Shown: one piece after another, positions 36,273 through 54,667 of the stretch | Layout of the letters: the number at the start of each line of letters is the position of its first letter | Position numbering within the stretch: the stretch's first letter is position 1 | NCBI RefSeq assembly: GCF_030285925.1 | Contig: NZ_CP127251.1 | Span: forward strand, 1,674,001 to 1,738,000 | Direction: 5' to 3' | Length of the DNA stretch: 64,000 bases | Source: Devosia sp. YIM 151766 | GTDB lineage: Bacteria; Pseudomonadota; Alphaproteobacteria; Rhizobiales; Devosiaceae | Translations under genes and position numbers: made by a program | The notes under the pieces: model-generated | Told to the model about the DNA's origin: nothing | Database searches by the model: none | Seen by the model: the letters and a program-made list of their open reading frames with translations, nothing else

Positions 36273-36652
36273 TATGCGGCCTCCTCAACTTGCCGGACAA
36301 CGATCGTCAGGTGCGCGAAGGGCTTCTGGATGCGCGAGGACCGACCACGGCCGCGCGCCATAAAGCGCTTCATGACGAGCGAATTGCCCACATAGGCTTC
36401 GGCAACGACGAGGGCGTCGGTGTCCAGGCCGTGGTTGTTTTCGGCATTGGCGATAGCGCTTTCCAGCACCTTCTTCACCTGGCCGGAGATGCGCTTATGG
36501 CTGAATTCGAGATCGGCCAGCGCCTTCTCGACCTTCTTGCCACGGATCAACTGCGCGACGAGGTTCAGCTTCTGAGGGCTGATGCGCAGCATGCGCAGAA
36601 CAGCCTTAGCCTCGTTATCCTTGAGAGCGCGCTCAGTCTTTGGCTTGCTCAT
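36272..36652 (-). CDS. rplV: 50S ribosomal protein L22
   Basis: L22 of 126 residues, lining the exit tunnel. [40 protein letters not shown] and the beta-hairpin [24 protein letters not shown] segment ([20 protein letters not shown]) identify it. No insertion is seen in the macrolide-linked hairpin. It is coupled to rpsC by TAATG. Confidence 0.99.
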   Translation of the reverse strand: MSKPKTERALKDNEAKAVLRMLRISPQKLNLVAQLIRGKKVEKALADLEFSHKRISGQVKKVLESAIANAENNHGLDTDALVVAEAYVGNSLVMKRFMARGRGRSSRIQKPFAHLTIVVRQVEEAA

Positions 36653-36655
36653 CTC

Positions 36656-36934
36656 TTACTTCCTCTTGGCCTTCTTGTCGGCCGCGTGACCATAATAGGT
36701 ACGGGTCGGAGCGAATTCGCCGAACTTGTGACCGATCATGTCTTCGGTGACGTTCACCGGAACATGCTTCTGGCCATTGTGTACGCCGAACGTGATGCCG
36801 ACGAACTGCGGCAGGATGGTCGAGCGACGGGACCAGATCTTGACCACGTCGTTGCGGCCAGAGGACTGGGCCTTCTCGGCCTTCTTGAGCAGATAGCCGT
36901 CGACGAACGGCCCCTTCCAAATCGAACGGGTCAT
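36656..36934 (-). CDS. rpsS: 30S ribosomal protein S19
   Basis: S19 of 92 residues, in the 30S head with S13. [60 protein letters not shown] and [19 protein letters not shown] are the full family pattern. Three bases separate it from rplB upstream and from rplV downstream. Confidence 0.99.
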   Translation of the reverse strand: MTRSIWKGPFVDGYLLKKAEKAQSSGRNDVVKIWSRRSTILPQFVGITFGVHNGQKHVPVNVTEDMIGHKFGEFAPTRTYYGHAADKKAKRK

Positions 36935-36937
36935 GTC

Positions 36938-37777
36938 TTACCTGCCCTTCTTCACGTGACGGCTGCGAACGATGAACTGGTCCGTCGCCTTATTGCTGCG
37001 GGTGCGCTTGCCCTTGGTCGGCTTGCCCCATGGGGTCACCGGATGACGGCCGCCCGAGGTCCGGCCTTCACCACCACCATGCGGGTGGTCGACCGGGTTC
37101 ATGGTCACGCCGCGGTTGGCGGGCTTGCGGCCCAGCCAGCGATTGCGGCCGGCCTTGCCCAGCGAGGTGTTCGAGTGATCCTGGTTGCTGACTGCGCCAA
37201 CGGTGGCCATGCAGGAACCGTGAACGCGACGCTGTTCACCCGAATTGAGACGCAGAACCGCCCAACCCTGGTCGCGGCCCACATATTGAGCATAGGCGCC
37301 GGCCGAACGAGCGACCTGACCGCCCTTGCGGGGCTTCAGCTCGATATTGTGCACGATGGTGCCAACCGGCATGCGCTCCAGCGGCATGGCATTGCCCGGC
37401 TTCACGTCGGCGCCATTGAGCGACGAGATGATCTTGTCGCCGGCGGCCAGGCGCTGCGGCGCCACGATATAGGCCTGCTCGCCATCCTCGTACTTGATCA
37501 GCGCGATCCAGGCGGTGCGGTTCGGATCGTATTCGAGACGCTCAACGGTCCCGACCACGTCGAACTTTACGCGCTTGAAGTCGATCAAGCGGTAGGTCCG
37601 CTTGTGACCGCCGCCACGATGGAACGCAGTGATGCGGCCGTGATTGTTACGGCCACCGGATTTGCTCAGGCCTTCGGTCAGCGCTTTGACCGGCTTGCCC
37701 TTCCACAGACCCGAACGATCGGTCGTAATCAGGGTACGACGGCCTTCGGAGGTGGGATTATAAGTCTTTAGAGCCAT
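36938..37777 (-). CDS. rplB: 50S ribosomal protein L2
   Basis: L2 of 279 residues, one of the largest and most conserved proteins near the peptidyl transferase centre. [40 protein letters not shown] and the diagnostic [20 protein letters not shown], with the conserved histidine, are present. Length is within one or two residues of the family. Confidence 0.99.
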   Translation of the reverse strand: MALKTYNPTSEGRRTLITTDRSGLWKGKPVKALTEGLSKSGGRNNHGRITAFHRGGGHKRTYRLIDFKRVKFDVVGTVERLEYDPNRTAWIALIKYEDGEQAYIVAPQRLAAGDKIISSLNGADVKPGNAMPLERMPVGTIVHNIELKPRKGGQVARSAGAYAQYVGRDQGWAVLRLNSGEQRRVHGSCMATVGAVSNQDHSNTSLGKAGRNRWLGRKPANRGVTMNPVDHPHGGGEGRTSGGRHPVTPWGKPTKGKRTRSNKATDQFIVRSRHVKKGR

Positions 37778-37795
37778 TTGTCTGTCTCTTGTCCC

Positions 37796-38089
37796 TTAAA
37801 GGCCGGTCGAAATATCGATCGACTGGCCGTCGATCAGGGTTACAACGGCCTTCTTGACGTTGTTGCGAACACCGGTGCGGCCACGGAAGCGCTTCACCTT
37901 GCCCTTGCGGACCAGGGTATTCACGGCCTTGACCTTGACCGAGAAGAGCTGCTCGACGGCGGCCTTGATCTCGGTCTTGTTGGCGTCGATGGCAACATCG
38001 AAGACGACCTGATTGGCTTCCGAAGCCATGGTCGACTTTTCCGTCACGACGGGGCTACGGATGATGTCGTATGCGGCAAGCTTGTTCAT
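37796..38089 (-). CDS. rplW: 50S ribosomal protein L23
   Basis: L23 of 97 residues, at the tunnel exit where signal recognition particle and trigger factor dock. [40 protein letters not shown] and [20 protein letters not shown] are diagnostic. Its start overlaps the rplD stop by four bases. Confidence 0.98.
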   Translation of the reverse strand: MNKLAAYDIIRSPVVTEKSTMASEANQVVFDVAIDANKTEIKAAVEQLFSVKVKAVNTLVRKGKVKRFRGRTGVRNNVKKAVVTLIDGQSIDISTGL

Positions 38090-38706
38090 GCGAACCTCGC
38101 TTCCAGCGCTTCGAGCGCTGCCTTGGTGAGGACGAGCTTGTCACGCTTCAGGATCGACACCACGTTGATCCCCTGCACCGGCAGCACGTCGATATTAGGG
38201 ATGTTGCGGGCGGCCAGAGCGAAGTTCTGGTCGACATTCGCGCCATCGATGATCAGGGCATTCGCCCATTCCAGCTTGCCGAAAGCGGTCCGCAGAGCAG
38301 CCGTCTTGGCTTCCTTCTGGGCAACGCTGTCGATGACGATCAGCGAGCCCGCCTTGGCCTTGGACGACAGGGCATGCTTCAGCGCCAGAGCGCGGACCTT
38401 CTTGGGAAGGTCGATCGCATGGCTGCGCGGCGTCGGGCCGAATGCACGGCCGCCACCACGGAACTGCGGCGCCTTGCGGTCGCCGTGACGAGCGCCGCCC
38501 GAACCCTTCTGCTTCACGAACTTCTTGCCCGTGAGCGCGCCTTCCGACCGGTTCTTCACGTCATGCGTGCCGGCCATGGCCTTGAGCTGCTGGTAGCGAA
38601 CCATGCGGTGCAGAATGTCGGGGCGAACCTCAAGACCGAACAGGTCTTCCTTGAGTTCAACCTTGCCGGCAGACTTGCCGTCGAGAGTGGTTACCTGGAG
38701 TTCCAT
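38086..38706 (-). CDS. rplD: 50S ribosomal protein L4
   Basis: L4 of 206 residues; in E. coli it also represses the S10 operon. The tunnel-loop region reads [20 protein letters not shown], then [20 protein letters not shown], with the C-terminal [20 protein letters not shown]. No macrolide-type deletion is seen in the loop. It abuts rplC and overlaps rplW. Confidence 0.98.
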   Translation of the reverse strand: MELQVTTLDGKSAGKVELKEDLFGLEVRPDILHRMVRYQQLKAMAGTHDVKNRSEGALTGKKFVKQKGSGGARHGDRKAPQFRGGGRAFGPTPRSHAIDLPKKVRALALKHALSSKAKAGSLIVIDSVAQKEAKTAALRTAFGKLEWANALIIDGANVDQNFALAARNIPNIDVLPVQGINVVSILKRDKLVLTKAALEALEARFA

Positions 38707-39402
38707 TTACTTCACTTCTCCCGCAAGGGCGGCCTCGAACGAGCCGGGAAAGGCAACGTTCGCGGGAGCCGGCTTCTTGACGGCATCCTTGATCATGATC
38801 CAGGCGCCCTTGGCGCCCGGGACCGAACCCTGGATCATGATCAGACCACGTTCCACGTCGGTCTTGACGACCTTGACGTTCTGCGTGGTGATGCGACGAT
38901 CACCCATATGGCCCGGCATCTTCTTGTTCTTGAAGGTGCGGCCCGGATCCTGGCTCTGACCGGTCGAGCCGATCGAGCGGTGCGACACGGACACGCCGTG
39001 CGAAGCACGCAGACCACCGAAGTTCCAGCGCTTCATGCCGCCGGCAAAACCCTTACCGATGGAGGTGCCGGTCACGTCGACCAGCTGGCCATCGGCGAAA
39101 TGGTCGGCCTTGAGCGTCGCGCCGACCTCGATGAGGTTGGCTTCATCGACGCGGAACTCGGCCACGTGACGCTTGGGCTCGACCTTGGCGACGGCATATT
39201 GCCCACGCTCGGCCTTGGAGATGTTCTTCGGCTTGGCCTGGCCAGCGCCAAGCTGCAGCGCAACATAGCCGTCCTTCTCGACGGTACGCTGGCCCACCAC
39301 CTGACAGTTCTGCAGGCTCAGCACCGTCACGGGGACGTGCGAGCCGTCCTCTGCGAAGATGCGGGTCATCCCCAGCTTCTGTGCGATCAATCCAGAACGC
39401 AT
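38707..39402 (-). CDS. rplC: 50S ribosomal protein L3
   Basis: L3 of 231 residues, an assembly initiator near the peptidyl transferase centre. [40 protein letters not shown], the [20 protein letters not shown] block and [20 protein letters not shown] identify it. Its end abuts rplD with no gap, and it lies 92 bases after rpsJ. Confidence 0.99.
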   Translation of the reverse strand: MRSGLIAQKLGMTRIFAEDGSHVPVTVLSLQNCQVVGQRTVEKDGYVALQLGAGQAKPKNISKAERGQYAVAKVEPKRHVAEFRVDEANLIEVGATLKADHFADGQLVDVTGTSIGKGFAGGMKRWNFGGLRASHGVSVSHRSIGSTGQSQDPGRTFKNKKMPGHMGDRRITTQNVKVVKTDVERGLIMIQGSVPGAKGAWIMIKDAVKKPAPANVAFPGSFEAALAGEVK

Positions 39403-39494
39403 CGGTTTTACCTTCTCATTTGGCGCACTGCCGGGTCATGGTTTCAGAGGACCCTTTTCGCGGCAGGCGCGGAAACTCTTGTAGTCCTTAGGCC

Positions 39495-39803
39495 TTAGAG
39501 CTTGATTTCGACGTCGACGCCGGCGGCGAGATCGAGCTTCATCAGTGCATCGACCGTCTGGGGAGTCGGGTCCACAATGTCCAGCAGACGCTTGTGGGTC
39601 CGGATCTCGAACTGCTCGCGAGCCTTCTTGTCGATATGCGGCGAGCGGTTGACGGTGAACTTGTCAATGCGGGTCGGCAGCGGGATCGGCCCGCGCACCT
39701 GCGCACCCGTACGCTTGGCAGTGCTGACGATCTCGCGGGTCGAGCTATCGAGCACGCGATGGTCAAACGCCTTGAGGCGGATGCGAATATTCTGACCGTT
39801 CAT
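39495..39803 (-). CDS. rpsJ: 30S ribosomal protein S10 / NusE
   Basis: S10 of 102 residues, in the 30S head and also the NusE antitermination factor that binds NusB and Nus[41 protein letters not shown] and [20 protein letters not shown] are diagnostic. ATG at 39803 gives the standard length; an ATG six codons upstream is rejected. It opens the S10 operon, after a hairpin downstream of tuf. Confidence 0.99.
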   Translation of the reverse strand: MNGQNIRIRLKAFDHRVLDSSTREIVSTAKRTGAQVRGPIPLPTRIDKFTVNRSPHIDKKAREQFEIRTHKRLLDIVDPTPQTVDALMKLDLAAGVDVEIKL

Positions 39804-39827
39804 CTTCTCAAATCCTGACAAAATGGA

Positions 39828-39855
39828 TCGCGGCGCGCTCAGTCGCGCGCCGCGA
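39828..39855 (-). promoter_or_regulatory. hairpin between tuf and rpsJ
   Basis: A perfect 10-bp G+C-only-core stem (tcgcggcgcg and its complement) with an 8-base loop begins 15 bases after the tuf stop. On the minus strand it is followed by ATCCATTTTG, a poor T-run. It may act as a partial terminator or processing site at the str/S10 operon border. Confidence 0.6.
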
Positions 39856-39870
39856 AAGTCTCTAGGACGA

Positions 39871-41061
39871 TTACTTCAGGATCTTCGCGACGACGCCGGC
39901 GCCGACGGTGCGGCCACCTTCACGAATAGCGAAGCGGAGCTTCTCTTCCATGGCGATCGGCACGATGAGCTGAACGTTCATGTTGATGTTGTCGCCCGGC
40001 ATAACCATCTCAGTGCCTTCCGGCAGGGTCACGATGCCGGTCACGTCGGTGGTGCGGAAGTAGAACTGCGGACGGTAATTGCCGAAGAACGGAGTGTGAC
40101 GGCCGCCTTCTTCCTTGGTGAGGATATAGGCCTCAGCAACGAAGTCGGTGTGCGGGGTCACGGAACCGGGCTTGCAGAGCACCTGGCCGCGTTCCACCTG
40201 GGTGCGGTCGACACCACGGATCAGCGCACCGATATTGTCGCCAGCTTCACCCGAATCGAGCAGCTTGCGGAACATTTCGACGCCGGTAACGGTGGTCTTC
40301 TGGGTGTCCTTGATGCCGACGATTTCGACTTCTTCGCCAACCTTGACGATACCGCGCTCGACACGGCCGGTCACCACGGTGCCGCGACCCGAGATCGAGA
40401 ACACGTCTTCGATCGGCATCAGGAACGGCAGGTCGATCGGACGCTCCGGCTGCGGGATGTAAGCGTCAACGGCTTCCATCAGCTTGAGAACGGCGTCGTG
40501 GCCGAGTTCCTTGTTGCTGTCTTCGAGGGCGGCAAGGGCCGAACCGCGAATGACCGGAATGTCGTCGCCCGGGAATTCATAGGACGAGAGCAGTTCACGG
40601 ACTTCGAGTTCAACGAGCTCGAGCAGTTCCGGATCGTCGACCATGTCGCACTTGTTCAGGAACACCACCAGGGCCGGCACGCCAACCTGACGGGCAAGCA
40701 GGATATGCTCGCGGGTCTGGGGCATCGGGCCGTCGGCAGCGGACACGACCAGGATCGCGCCGTCCATCTGGGCGGCACCGGTGATCATGTTCTTCACATA
40801 GTCGGCGTGGCCCGGGCAGTCGACGTGAGCATAGTGACGGTTGGCCGTCTCGTACTCGACGTGCGAGGTGTTGATGGTGATGCCACGGGCCTTTTCTTCA
40901 GGCGCGTTGTCGATCTGGTCGTAACCGCGAGCGGTCGCGCCGCCGGCCTCGGCCAGCACCTTGGTGATCGCTGCGGTCAGCGAGGTCTTGCCGTGGTCAA
41001 CGTGACCGATGGTGCCGATATTGCAGTGCGGCTTGGTGCGGGAAAACTTTTCCTTTGCCAT
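39871..41061 (-). CDS. tuf: elongation factor Tu
   Basis: GTPase that delivers aminoacyl-tRNA to the ribosome, 396 residues. G1 GHVDHGKT (19-26), G3 DCPGHADY, G4 NKCD and G5 region GSALAAL are present, with domains 2 and 3 complete to the ending AGVVAKILK. It follows fusA by 66 bases at the end of the str operon. Many alphaproteobacteria carry a second tuf near secE; none is in this window. Confidence 0.99.
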   Translation of the reverse strand: MAKEKFSRTKPHCNIGTIGHVDHGKTSLTAAITKVLAEAGGATARGYDQIDNAPEEKARGITINTSHVEYETANRHYAHVDCPGHADYVKNMITGAAQMDGAILVVSAADGPMPQTREHILLARQVGVPALVVFLNKCDMVDDPELLELVELEVRELLSSYEFPGDDIPVIRGSALAALEDSNKELGHDAVLKLMEAVDAYIPQPERPIDLPFLMPIEDVFSISGRGTVVTGRVERGIVKVGEEVEIVGIKDTQKTTVTGVEMFRKLLDSGEAGDNIGALIRGVDRTQVERGQVLCKPGSVTPHTDFVAEAYILTKEEGGRHTPFFGNYRPQFYFRTTDVTGIVTLPEGTEMVMPGDNINMNVQLIVPIAMEEKLRFAIREGGRTVGAGVVAKILK

Positions 41062-41127
41062 CGCTTTTCTCCAAATTCGTCAGCGCAATCGCCGACATTC
41101 AGTTGAGTTTATTAGCTTGCGCTGTTG

Positions 41128-43218
41128 TTAGGCGTATTTGGCCTGGACTTCGTCAGCGACAGCCTGCGGAACCTGCTCGTAGTGATCGAACGTCATCGTG
41201 TATTGAGCACGACCCTGGCTCATGGAGCGCAGCGAGTTCACATAGCCGAACATGTTTGCAAGCGGCACGAACGCATTCACGGTCTGGACGACACCACGGC
41301 TTTCAGTGCCCTGGATTTGCCCACGCCGCGAGTTGAGGTCGCCGATGACGTCGCCCATGTAATCGTCTGGCGTCGTAACTTCAACCTTCATGATCGGCTC
41401 GAGGATTTTCGGACCGGCTTCGCGCAAGGCTTCGCGGAAGCCCGCACGGCCGGCGATCTCGAAGGCCAGGACCGAGGAGTCCACGTCGTGATAGGCACCA
41501 TCGACGAGGGTAACCTTCACGTCCACGACCGGGAAGCCGATCAGCGGGCCTGCGCCCATCACCGATTCGATACCCTTGCTGACGCCCGGGATATATTCCT
41601 TCGGCACCGAGCCGCCAACGATGGCGTTGACGAATTCCAGACCCTTGCCGGCTTCACCCGGCTCGACGATGATCTTGATGCGGGCGAACTGGCCCGAACC
41701 GCCGGACTGCTTCTTGTGAGTGTAGTCCTTCTCGGTCTTCTTGGTGATGGTCTCACGGTAAGCCACCTGCGGCTGACCGATATTGGCCTCCACCTTGAAC
41801 TCGCGCTTCATGCGGTCGACGAGAATGTCGAGGTGCAATTCGCCCATGCCCGAGATGATGGTCTGACCCGATTCCTCGTCGGTCTTGACGCGGAAGGACG
41901 GATCTTCGGCGGCCAGGCGATTGAGGGCGAGGCCCATCTTTTCCTGGTCGGCCTTGGACTTCGGCTCGACGGAAATGTCGATAACCGGGTCCGGGAAGAT
42001 CATGCGCTCCAGGATGACCTGCGAGTTCGCCGGCGCCAGCGTATCGCCGGTCGTCGTGTCCTTGAGGCCCACGATGGCGACGATATCGCCGGCAAAGGCC
42101 TCGGTAATCTGCTCGCGGCTGTTGGAATGCATCTGGAACATGCGGCCAACGCGCTCGCGCTTGCCCTTCACGGTGTTCTCCAGCTGCACGCCGGATTCGA
42201 GGTGACCCGAATAGATGCGGCAGAAGGTCAGCGAGCCCATATGCGGGTCGTTGGCGATCTTGAAGGCCAGCATCGAGAGCGGCTCGCTGTCGTCGGCATG
42301 ACGCTCGATCGGCTCTTCGGTCCTGGCGTCGATACCCTTGATCGCCGGAATGTCGGTGGGCGCCGGCAGATAGTCGATAACGCCGTCGAGCAGGGGCTGA
42401 ACGCCCTTGTTCTTGAAAGCCGAACCGGCAAAGACCAGGAAGAACTTGGTCTCCAGCACGCCCTTGCGCAGCAGGCGACGGATGGTGTCGTTGTTCGGAA
42501 CCTCACCATTGAGGTAGGCTTCCATGGCCGCGTCGTCCATTTCGACGGCAGCTTCAACCAGCTGCTCGCGGAACTTCTCGGCCTTTTCCTTGAGGTCGGC
42601 CGGGACTTCGACGACATCCCACTGCGCGCCGAGCTCCTCGTTGCGCCAGACCATCCCCTTCATTTCGATCAGATCGACGACGCCCTTGAATTCGGTCTCG
42701 GCGCCGATCGGCAGCTGAACCGGAATCCCCTTCGCACCCAGGCGGGTACCGATCATTTCCACGCAGCGGTAGAAGTCGGCACCGACCTTGTCCATCTTGT
42801 TGACGAAGATCAGGCGCGGAACATCATACTTGTTGGCCTGGCGCCAGACGGTTTCCGTCTGCGGCTCCACACCGGCATTGGCATCGAGCAGAGCCACGGC
42901 GCCGTCCAGCACGCGCAGCGAGCGTTCGACTTCGATGGTGAAGTCCACGTGTCCGGGCGTGTCGATGATGTTGAAGCGGTGCTGTACGCCATCGCGCGAC
43001 TTCCACGACGTGGTGGTCGCGGCCGAAGTGATGGTGATGCCGCGTTCCTGCTCCTGCGCCATCCAGTCCATGGTGGCCGAACCGTCATGGGTCTCGCCCA
43101 TCTTATGGTTCTTGCCGGTATAGTAGAGGATGCGTTCGGTCGTAGTGGTCTTACCGGCATCAATGTGCGCCATGATGCCGAAATTGCGGTAGAGATTGAT
43201 CGGAATATCGCGAGCCAT
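41128..43218 (-). CDS. fusA: elongation factor G
   Basis: Translocase GTPase of 696 residues. G1 [19 protein letters not shown], the switch I region [15 protein letters not shown]3 DTPGHVDF and G4 NKMDKVGAD are visible. Domain IV, which reaches into the decoding centre, contains [20 protein letters not shown] and domain V carries [13 protein letters not shown]. Length is close to the bacterial EF-G norm. It lies 12 bases after rpsG. Confidence 0.99.
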   Translation of the reverse strand: MARDIPINLYRNFGIMAHIDAGKTTTTERILYYTGKNHKMGETHDGSATMDWMAQEQERGITITSAATTTSWKSRDGVQHRFNIIDTPGHVDFTIEVERSLRVLDGAVALLDANAGVEPQTETVWRQANKYDVPRLIFVNKMDKVGADFYRCVEMIGTRLGAKGIPVQLPIGAETEFKGVVDLIEMKGMVWRNEELGAQWDVVEVPADLKEKAEKFREQLVEAAVEMDDAAMEAYLNGEVPNNDTIRRLLRKGVLETKFFLVFAGSAFKNKGVQPLLDGVIDYLPAPTDIPAIKGIDARTEEPIERHADDSEPLSMLAFKIANDPHMGSLTFCRIYSGHLESGVQLENTVKGKRERVGRMFQMHSNSREQITEAFAGDIVAIVGLKDTTTGDTLAPANSQVILERMIFPDPVIDISVEPKSKADQEKMGLALNRLAAEDPSFRVKTDEESGQTIISGMGELHLDILVDRMKREFKVEANIGQPQVAYRETITKKTEKDYTHKKQSGGSGQFARIKIIVEPGEAGKGLEFVNAIVGGSVPKEYIPGVSKGIESVMGAGPLIGFPVVDVKVTLVDGAYHDVDSSVLAFEIAGRAGFREALREAGPKILEPIMKVEVTTPDDYMGDVIGDLNSRRGQIQGTESRGVVQTVNAFVPLANMFGYVNSLRSMSQGRAQYTMTFDHYEQVPQAVADEVQAKYA

Positions 43219-43230
43219 TGGGCGCTCCTG

Positions 43231-43701
43231 CTACCAGCGGTAGTGCGAGAAGGCACGGTTGGCGTCAGCCATACGGTGCGTATCTTCGCGTTTCTTGACG
43301 GCCTGACCGCGGCCGTTCATCGCATCCATGAGCTCGCCGGAAAGGCGCTCGCGCATGGTGTTCTCGCCGCGCTTGCGGGCGGATTCGATGAGCCAGCGGA
43401 TGGCCAGGGCCTGCTGACGTTCGGTGCGGACTTCAACCGGAACCTGATAGGTCGCACCGCCGACGCGGCGCGAACGCACTTCGACGGCCGGACGGATATT
43501 ATCCAGCGCGCCATGGAACACGGCGATCGGGTCCTGCTTGGTCTTGACCTCGACGATGTCGAAAGCGCCATAGACGATCGACTCGGCAGCCGACTTCTTG
43601 CCGTCCTGCATCAGGTAATTCATGAACTTGGAGACGACGAGATCACCGAATTTGGGATCGGGAATAACGTCACGCTTCTCTGCGCGGTGGCGACGGGACA
43701 T
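43231..43701 (-). CDS. rpsG: 30S ribosomal protein S7
   Basis: S7 of 156 residues, organiser of the 30S head and, in E. coli, repressor of the str operon. [40 protein letters not shown] and [20 protein letters not shown] are diagnostic, ending [20 protein letters not shown]. It is 13 bases after rpsL. Confidence 0.99.
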   Translation of the reverse strand: MSRRHRAEKRDVIPDPKFGDLVVSKFMNYLMQDGKKSAAESIVYGAFDIVEVKTKQDPIAVFHGALDNIRPAVEVRSRRVGGATYQVPVEVRTERQQALAIRWLIESARKRGENTMRERLSGELMDAMNGRGQAVKKREDTHRMADANRAFSHYRW

Positions 43702-43714
43702 GACTCAAATCTCC

Positions 43715-44086
43715 TTACTTAGGACGCTTCGCGCCATAGTGCGAACGGCGCTGCTTGCGGTCCTTCACGCTCTGCGTATCGAGAACGCCGCGCAAAATGT
43801 GGTAACGAACGCCCGGCAGGTCGCGTACGCGGCCACCACGGATGAGCACCACGGAGTGCTCCTGCAGGTTGTGGCCCTCACCCGGGATATACGAAATCAC
43901 TTCGCGCTGGTTGGTCAGGCGAACCTTCGCCACCTTGCGCAGAGCCGAGTTCGGCTTCTTCGGGGTCGTCGTGTACACACGGGAGCAGACGCCGCGCTTT
44001 TGCGGGTTGGCTTCCATGGCCGGAACCTTGTTCCGCTTTGGCTTGCTGGCGCGTGGCTTGCGGATCAGCTGATTAATGGTGGGCAT
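43715..44086 (-). CDS. rpsL: 30S ribosomal protein S12 with Arg88
   Basis: S12 of 123 residues, at the decoding centre. [20 protein letters not shown], the [15 protein letters not shown] loop with Lys43, and [14 protein letters not shown] are present. Position 88 is Arg (codon CGC at 43825-43823), where E. coli and most sensitive bacteria have Lys; K88R is a known streptomycin-resistance substitution in other species. Asp89, the substrate of RimO, is intact. The gene heads the str operon with a candidate TATAAT box 24 bases before the start. Confidence 0.98.
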   Translation of the reverse strand: MPTINQLIRKPRASKPKRNKVPAMEANPQKRGVCSRVYTTTPKKPNSALRKVAKVRLTNQREVISYIPGEGHNLQEHSVVLIRGGRVRDLPGVRYHILRGVLDTQSVKDRKQRRSHYGAKRPK

Positions 44087-44515
44087 TGCGCTCTTTCCAT
44101 TGGTCCAAAATTATACGGTCTACACAAGCAAACCAAAGCGGCGCTCACCCGACCCCTGCAGGGATTCGGCAGCGCCTCAGTTGCAGCGGACCACGCGCCT
44201 TTCAGCAGCGGTCATGCGCACAAGGATTTGCTTCGTCTAACTACCCGACAGTGTGTTTGATTGCCCTGGATTCCCGCGCTAGTTGGCAGGGACCCGGCGT
44301 GACAATCACGACCGACCGCTAAGGTAGGCGCTGTTTAGAGCCGAAGACTCGCCGCGTCAAGGATTCTTTCTTGAAATATCCGAAGGAGAGCCATGCGTTT
44401 CCGGCACTTCGGCGCAAAAGGCCGCAAAACCGAAACTGGACGGAGTTGATAATATCCGTTCGGCCGGGAGGATTCCCCTGCCCTGCCCCTTCCGCCGGCC
44501 CTTCGCTGGCGCGGA
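44087..44515. other. intergenic region rpoC-rpsL (429 bases)
   Basis: No gene of convincing length or codon pattern is present on either strand. It holds the candidate rpsL promoter near its left end; the rpoC terminator lies just outside its right end. The rest shows nothing recognisable. It is the natural break between the rpoBC and str operons. Confidence 0.6.
44110..44138 (-). promoter_or_regulatory. candidate promoter of the str operon (rpsL)
   Basis: The minus strand carries a perfect TATAAT at 44115-44110. A weak CTTTGG at 44138-44133 lies 17 bases upstream. Transcription would start near 44103, giving a short leader that includes GGAAAGAG before the rpsL ATG at 44086. The -10 is convincing and the -35 is not. 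Confidence 0.45.
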
Positions 44516-44540
44516 CAAAGAAAAGGGGCCCGAAGGCCCC
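44516..44540 (-). terminator. rho-independent terminator after rpoC
   Basis: An inverted repeat ggggcc-cgaa-ggcccc at 44525-44540 is followed on the minus strand by TTTTCTTTG (44524-44516). It begins 30 bases after the rpoC stop and ends the rplKAJL-rpoBC transcript. Confidence 0.85.
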
Positions 44541-44569
44541 TTCCCCAATTCGTTTCGCAACCAGGCGCC

Positions 44570-48754
<4,185 letters not shown>

Positions 48755-48833
48755 CTGTTCTCTCCTCTATCCGCCCGGACCGCAGCCACGCTGCTGATCC
48801 GGCCGGAAGGTGAATGGGATTGGAAGTGCCGGA

Positions 48834-52976
<4,143 letters not shown>

Positions 52977-53000
52977 GAAAGCTCCTGTTTTAATTTGGTC

Positions 53001-53045
53001 GCGTTTTCCGGACGAAAAAATGGAAACCACTTTTCCGGAAAACGC
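53001..53045. repeat. palindromic repeat in the rpoB leader
   Basis: Perfect 11-bp arms gcgttttccgg (53001-53011) and its complement (53035-53045) flank a core related to the secY-upstream element at 30232-30258 (GAAAAxxTGGxAACCxxTTTTCCG). It is a dispersed Hyphomicrobiales-type extragenic palindrome located 25 bases before the rpoB start, where it could affect ribosome access. Confidence 0.75.
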
Positions 53046-53353
53046 TCCTTTTTGCTTGTCTCGGAGGCAGATATCCAAAGACCCGACCATCAGCCGTCGG
53101 CGCTCGGGATATATGCCCTTCGTCAATTCTCTCGGGCCTTTCGAGGGATGATTCACTAATCCCGTTCCAGGCCCGGAAACGGGATCACAGACACGTGATC
53201 AGCAGCTAAAACCCCGCATGCGGCACAGCCCGCAGCGAGGTCAACAGAGGCTTGATTGTGCCCGCGACATCCAAAATCGTCATATATTTCCGCAAATTGG
53301 CGCCTTGACCCATCCAATCGGCCCGGCGAATCGCTCCGCTAGGAAACGGAGAA

Positions 53354-53382
53354 GCGAAATGGCACATAAAGCGCCATTTCGC
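53354..53382 (-). promoter_or_regulatory. hairpin after rplL, candidate attenuator or RNase III site
   Basis: A perfect 10-bp inverted repeat (gcgaaatggc at 53354-53363 and its complement at 53373-53382) with a 9-base loop begins 24 bases after the rplL stop. The following minus-strand sequence CTTCTCCGTTTCC is only partly T-rich, which suggests partial termination or processing. Confidence 0.6.
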
Positions 53383-53406
53383 CAATTTCAAGGCAGGAAC
53401 CGAAAA

Positions 53407-53787
53407 TTACTTCAGTTCGACCTTCGCGCCGGCAGCTTCCAGCTTCTTCTGGATGTCGTCGGCTTCAGCCTTGGCGACACCTTCCTTGACGGCCTTCGGA
53501 GCGGCTTCGACCAGCGCCTTGGCTTCGCCCAGGCCGAGACCGGTAATGGCGCGGACTTCCTTGATGACGTTGATCTTGTTCTCACCGAAGGAGGTGAGGA
53601 TCACGTCGAATTCGGTCTTTTCTTCAGCAGCGTCGGCCGGGGCAGCGCCACCGGCAGCAGCGGCAACGGCGACCGGAGCAGCGGCGGAAACGCCCCACTT
53701 CTCTTCCAGGAGCTTGCTCAGTTCGGAAGCTTCCAGAACGGTCAGGGCCGAAAGGTCGTCTACGAGTTTGGCGAGATCAGCAGCCAT
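53407..53787 (-). CDS. rplL: 50S ribosomal protein L7/L12
   Basis: Stalk protein of 126 residues, present in several copies on the ribosome and recruiting translation factors. N-terminal dimerisation segment [20 protein letters not shown], an Ala-rich flexible hinge (about residues 34-55) and the C-terminal domain [20 protein letters not shown] then [20 protein letters not shown] identify it. It follows rplJ by 51 bases. Confidence 0.99.
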   Translation of the reverse strand: MAADLAKLVDDLSALTVLEASELSKLLEEKWGVSAAAPVAVAAAAGGAAPADAAEEKTEFDVILTSFGENKINVIKEVRAITGLGLGEAKALVEAAPKAVKEGVAKAEADDIQKKLEAAGAKVELK

Positions 53788-53838
53788 TTTGTACTCTTTT
53801 CAGTTTGGGTTCGAATGTTGAGGTAGTTTGGAACGGCC

Positions 53839-54357
53839 TTACGCCGCTTCGCTCTTTTCGGCGTGAGCCTTGAGGACACGGGCAATGCCCGCACCCGGCT
53901 GCACGAGGATGGAAGCGATGTTCGTTGCCGGCTGCTTGACGAGGCCTGCGAGCTTTGCGCGCAGTTCGTCCAGCGACGGCATGGTCGCCAACGCCTTGAC
54001 GCCATTGGCGTCGAGCGCGGTCTGACCCATGGCACCACCGAGAATGACGAACTTCTGGTTCTTCTCGGCGAAGGCCGCTGCTATTTTCGGTGCAGCGACA
54101 GGATCTTCCGCATAGGCGATGACGGTCGGGCCGGTAAAAAGGCCCGATATATCAGCGACATCGGTTTCCTTCAGAGCGAGCTTGGCAAGGCGGTTCTTGG
54201 CGACCTTGACCTTGCCGCCAGCCTTCTTGACCTGCACGCGCAGATCGGTGAACGCAGCGACGGTCAGGCCGGTATTGTGTGCGACGACGATCGATCCAGC
54301 ACCCGCAAGGGCTTCCTGGAGCGAGGCGACGACGACACGCTTTTCCGCTCTTTCCAA
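53839..54357 (-). CDS. rplJ: 50S ribosomal protein L10
   Basis: L10 of 172 residues, base of the L7/L12 stalk and usual translational repressor of its own operon. The start is TTG at 54357 with GGAG nine bases upstream; the residues that follow (ERAEKRVVVASLQEALAGAG) match family N-termini. KAGGKVKVAKNRLAKLAL and ALATMPSLDELRAKLAGLVK, plus a helical C-terminal L12-binding tail, are present. Confidence 0.97.
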   Translation of the reverse strand: MERAEKRVVVASLQEALAGAGSIVVAHNTGLTVAAFTDLRVQVKKAGGKVKVAKNRLAKLALKETDVADISGLFTGPTVIAYAEDPVAAPKIAAAFAEKNQKFVILGGAMGQTALDANGVKALATMPSLDELRAKLAGLVKQPATNIASILVQPGAGIARVLKAHAEKSEAA

Positions 54358-54667
54358 AGCTAGTCTCCACTAATTAGCCCCGCAGCGACAAGCACTTAGG
54401 GACCATTGGCAAATGTTGCCCCCTGCCCTTCCGGACCGGGGAACAACGGTTAATGCCTGCCAACCGGGAGCCTCGCAAAGAGACAACTGGCTTAGGTTCG
54501 AACCCATGGCCTCACGGCCAGATCGGGTCTCACCCCATCTATTGCTGGCTCCGGAATTCGGAATTAACGGCTGACGCCGGCCGGCAGTCTCGGACAGGAC
54601 TTGCGTTGGCAATCCGCGCTTGACGCTAACAGACTGCTAACGTTTCGAGGGCCGAAGCCCTGCGAAT
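54358..54667 (-). promoter_or_regulatory. rplA-rplJ intergenic, probable L10 leader (310 bases)
   Basis: The gap upstream of rplJ contains no gene. In most bacteria this position holds the L10 leader, an mRNA structure bound by the L10-L12 complex to repress translation. The low-coding, structured-looking sequence fits, but the conserved kink-turn was not demonstrated by eye. It may also hold a promoter for rplJL-rpoBC. Confidence 0.4.

Larger units (their letters stand above)
52977..53406. other. intergenic region rplL-rpoB (430 bases)
   Basis: This holds no convincing gene. It contains a hairpin next to rplL (53354-53382), a palindromic repeat near rpoB (53001-53045) and otherwise unremarkable sequence. 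In E. coli the same interval contains an attenuator and an RNase III site that reduce rpoBC expression relative to L7/L12; a similar role is inferred here. Confidence 0.65.

Noticed and set aside
41125..43722. Long plus-strand frame opposite fusA and rpsG
   Set aside because: It spans two real genes on the other strand and the intergenic bases between them, as only a chance open frame would.
52977..53156. N-terminal extension of RpoB
   Set aside because: The extra 60 residues are encoded by a palindromic repeat and leader, and RpoB homologues start at [12 protein letters not shown] sequence.
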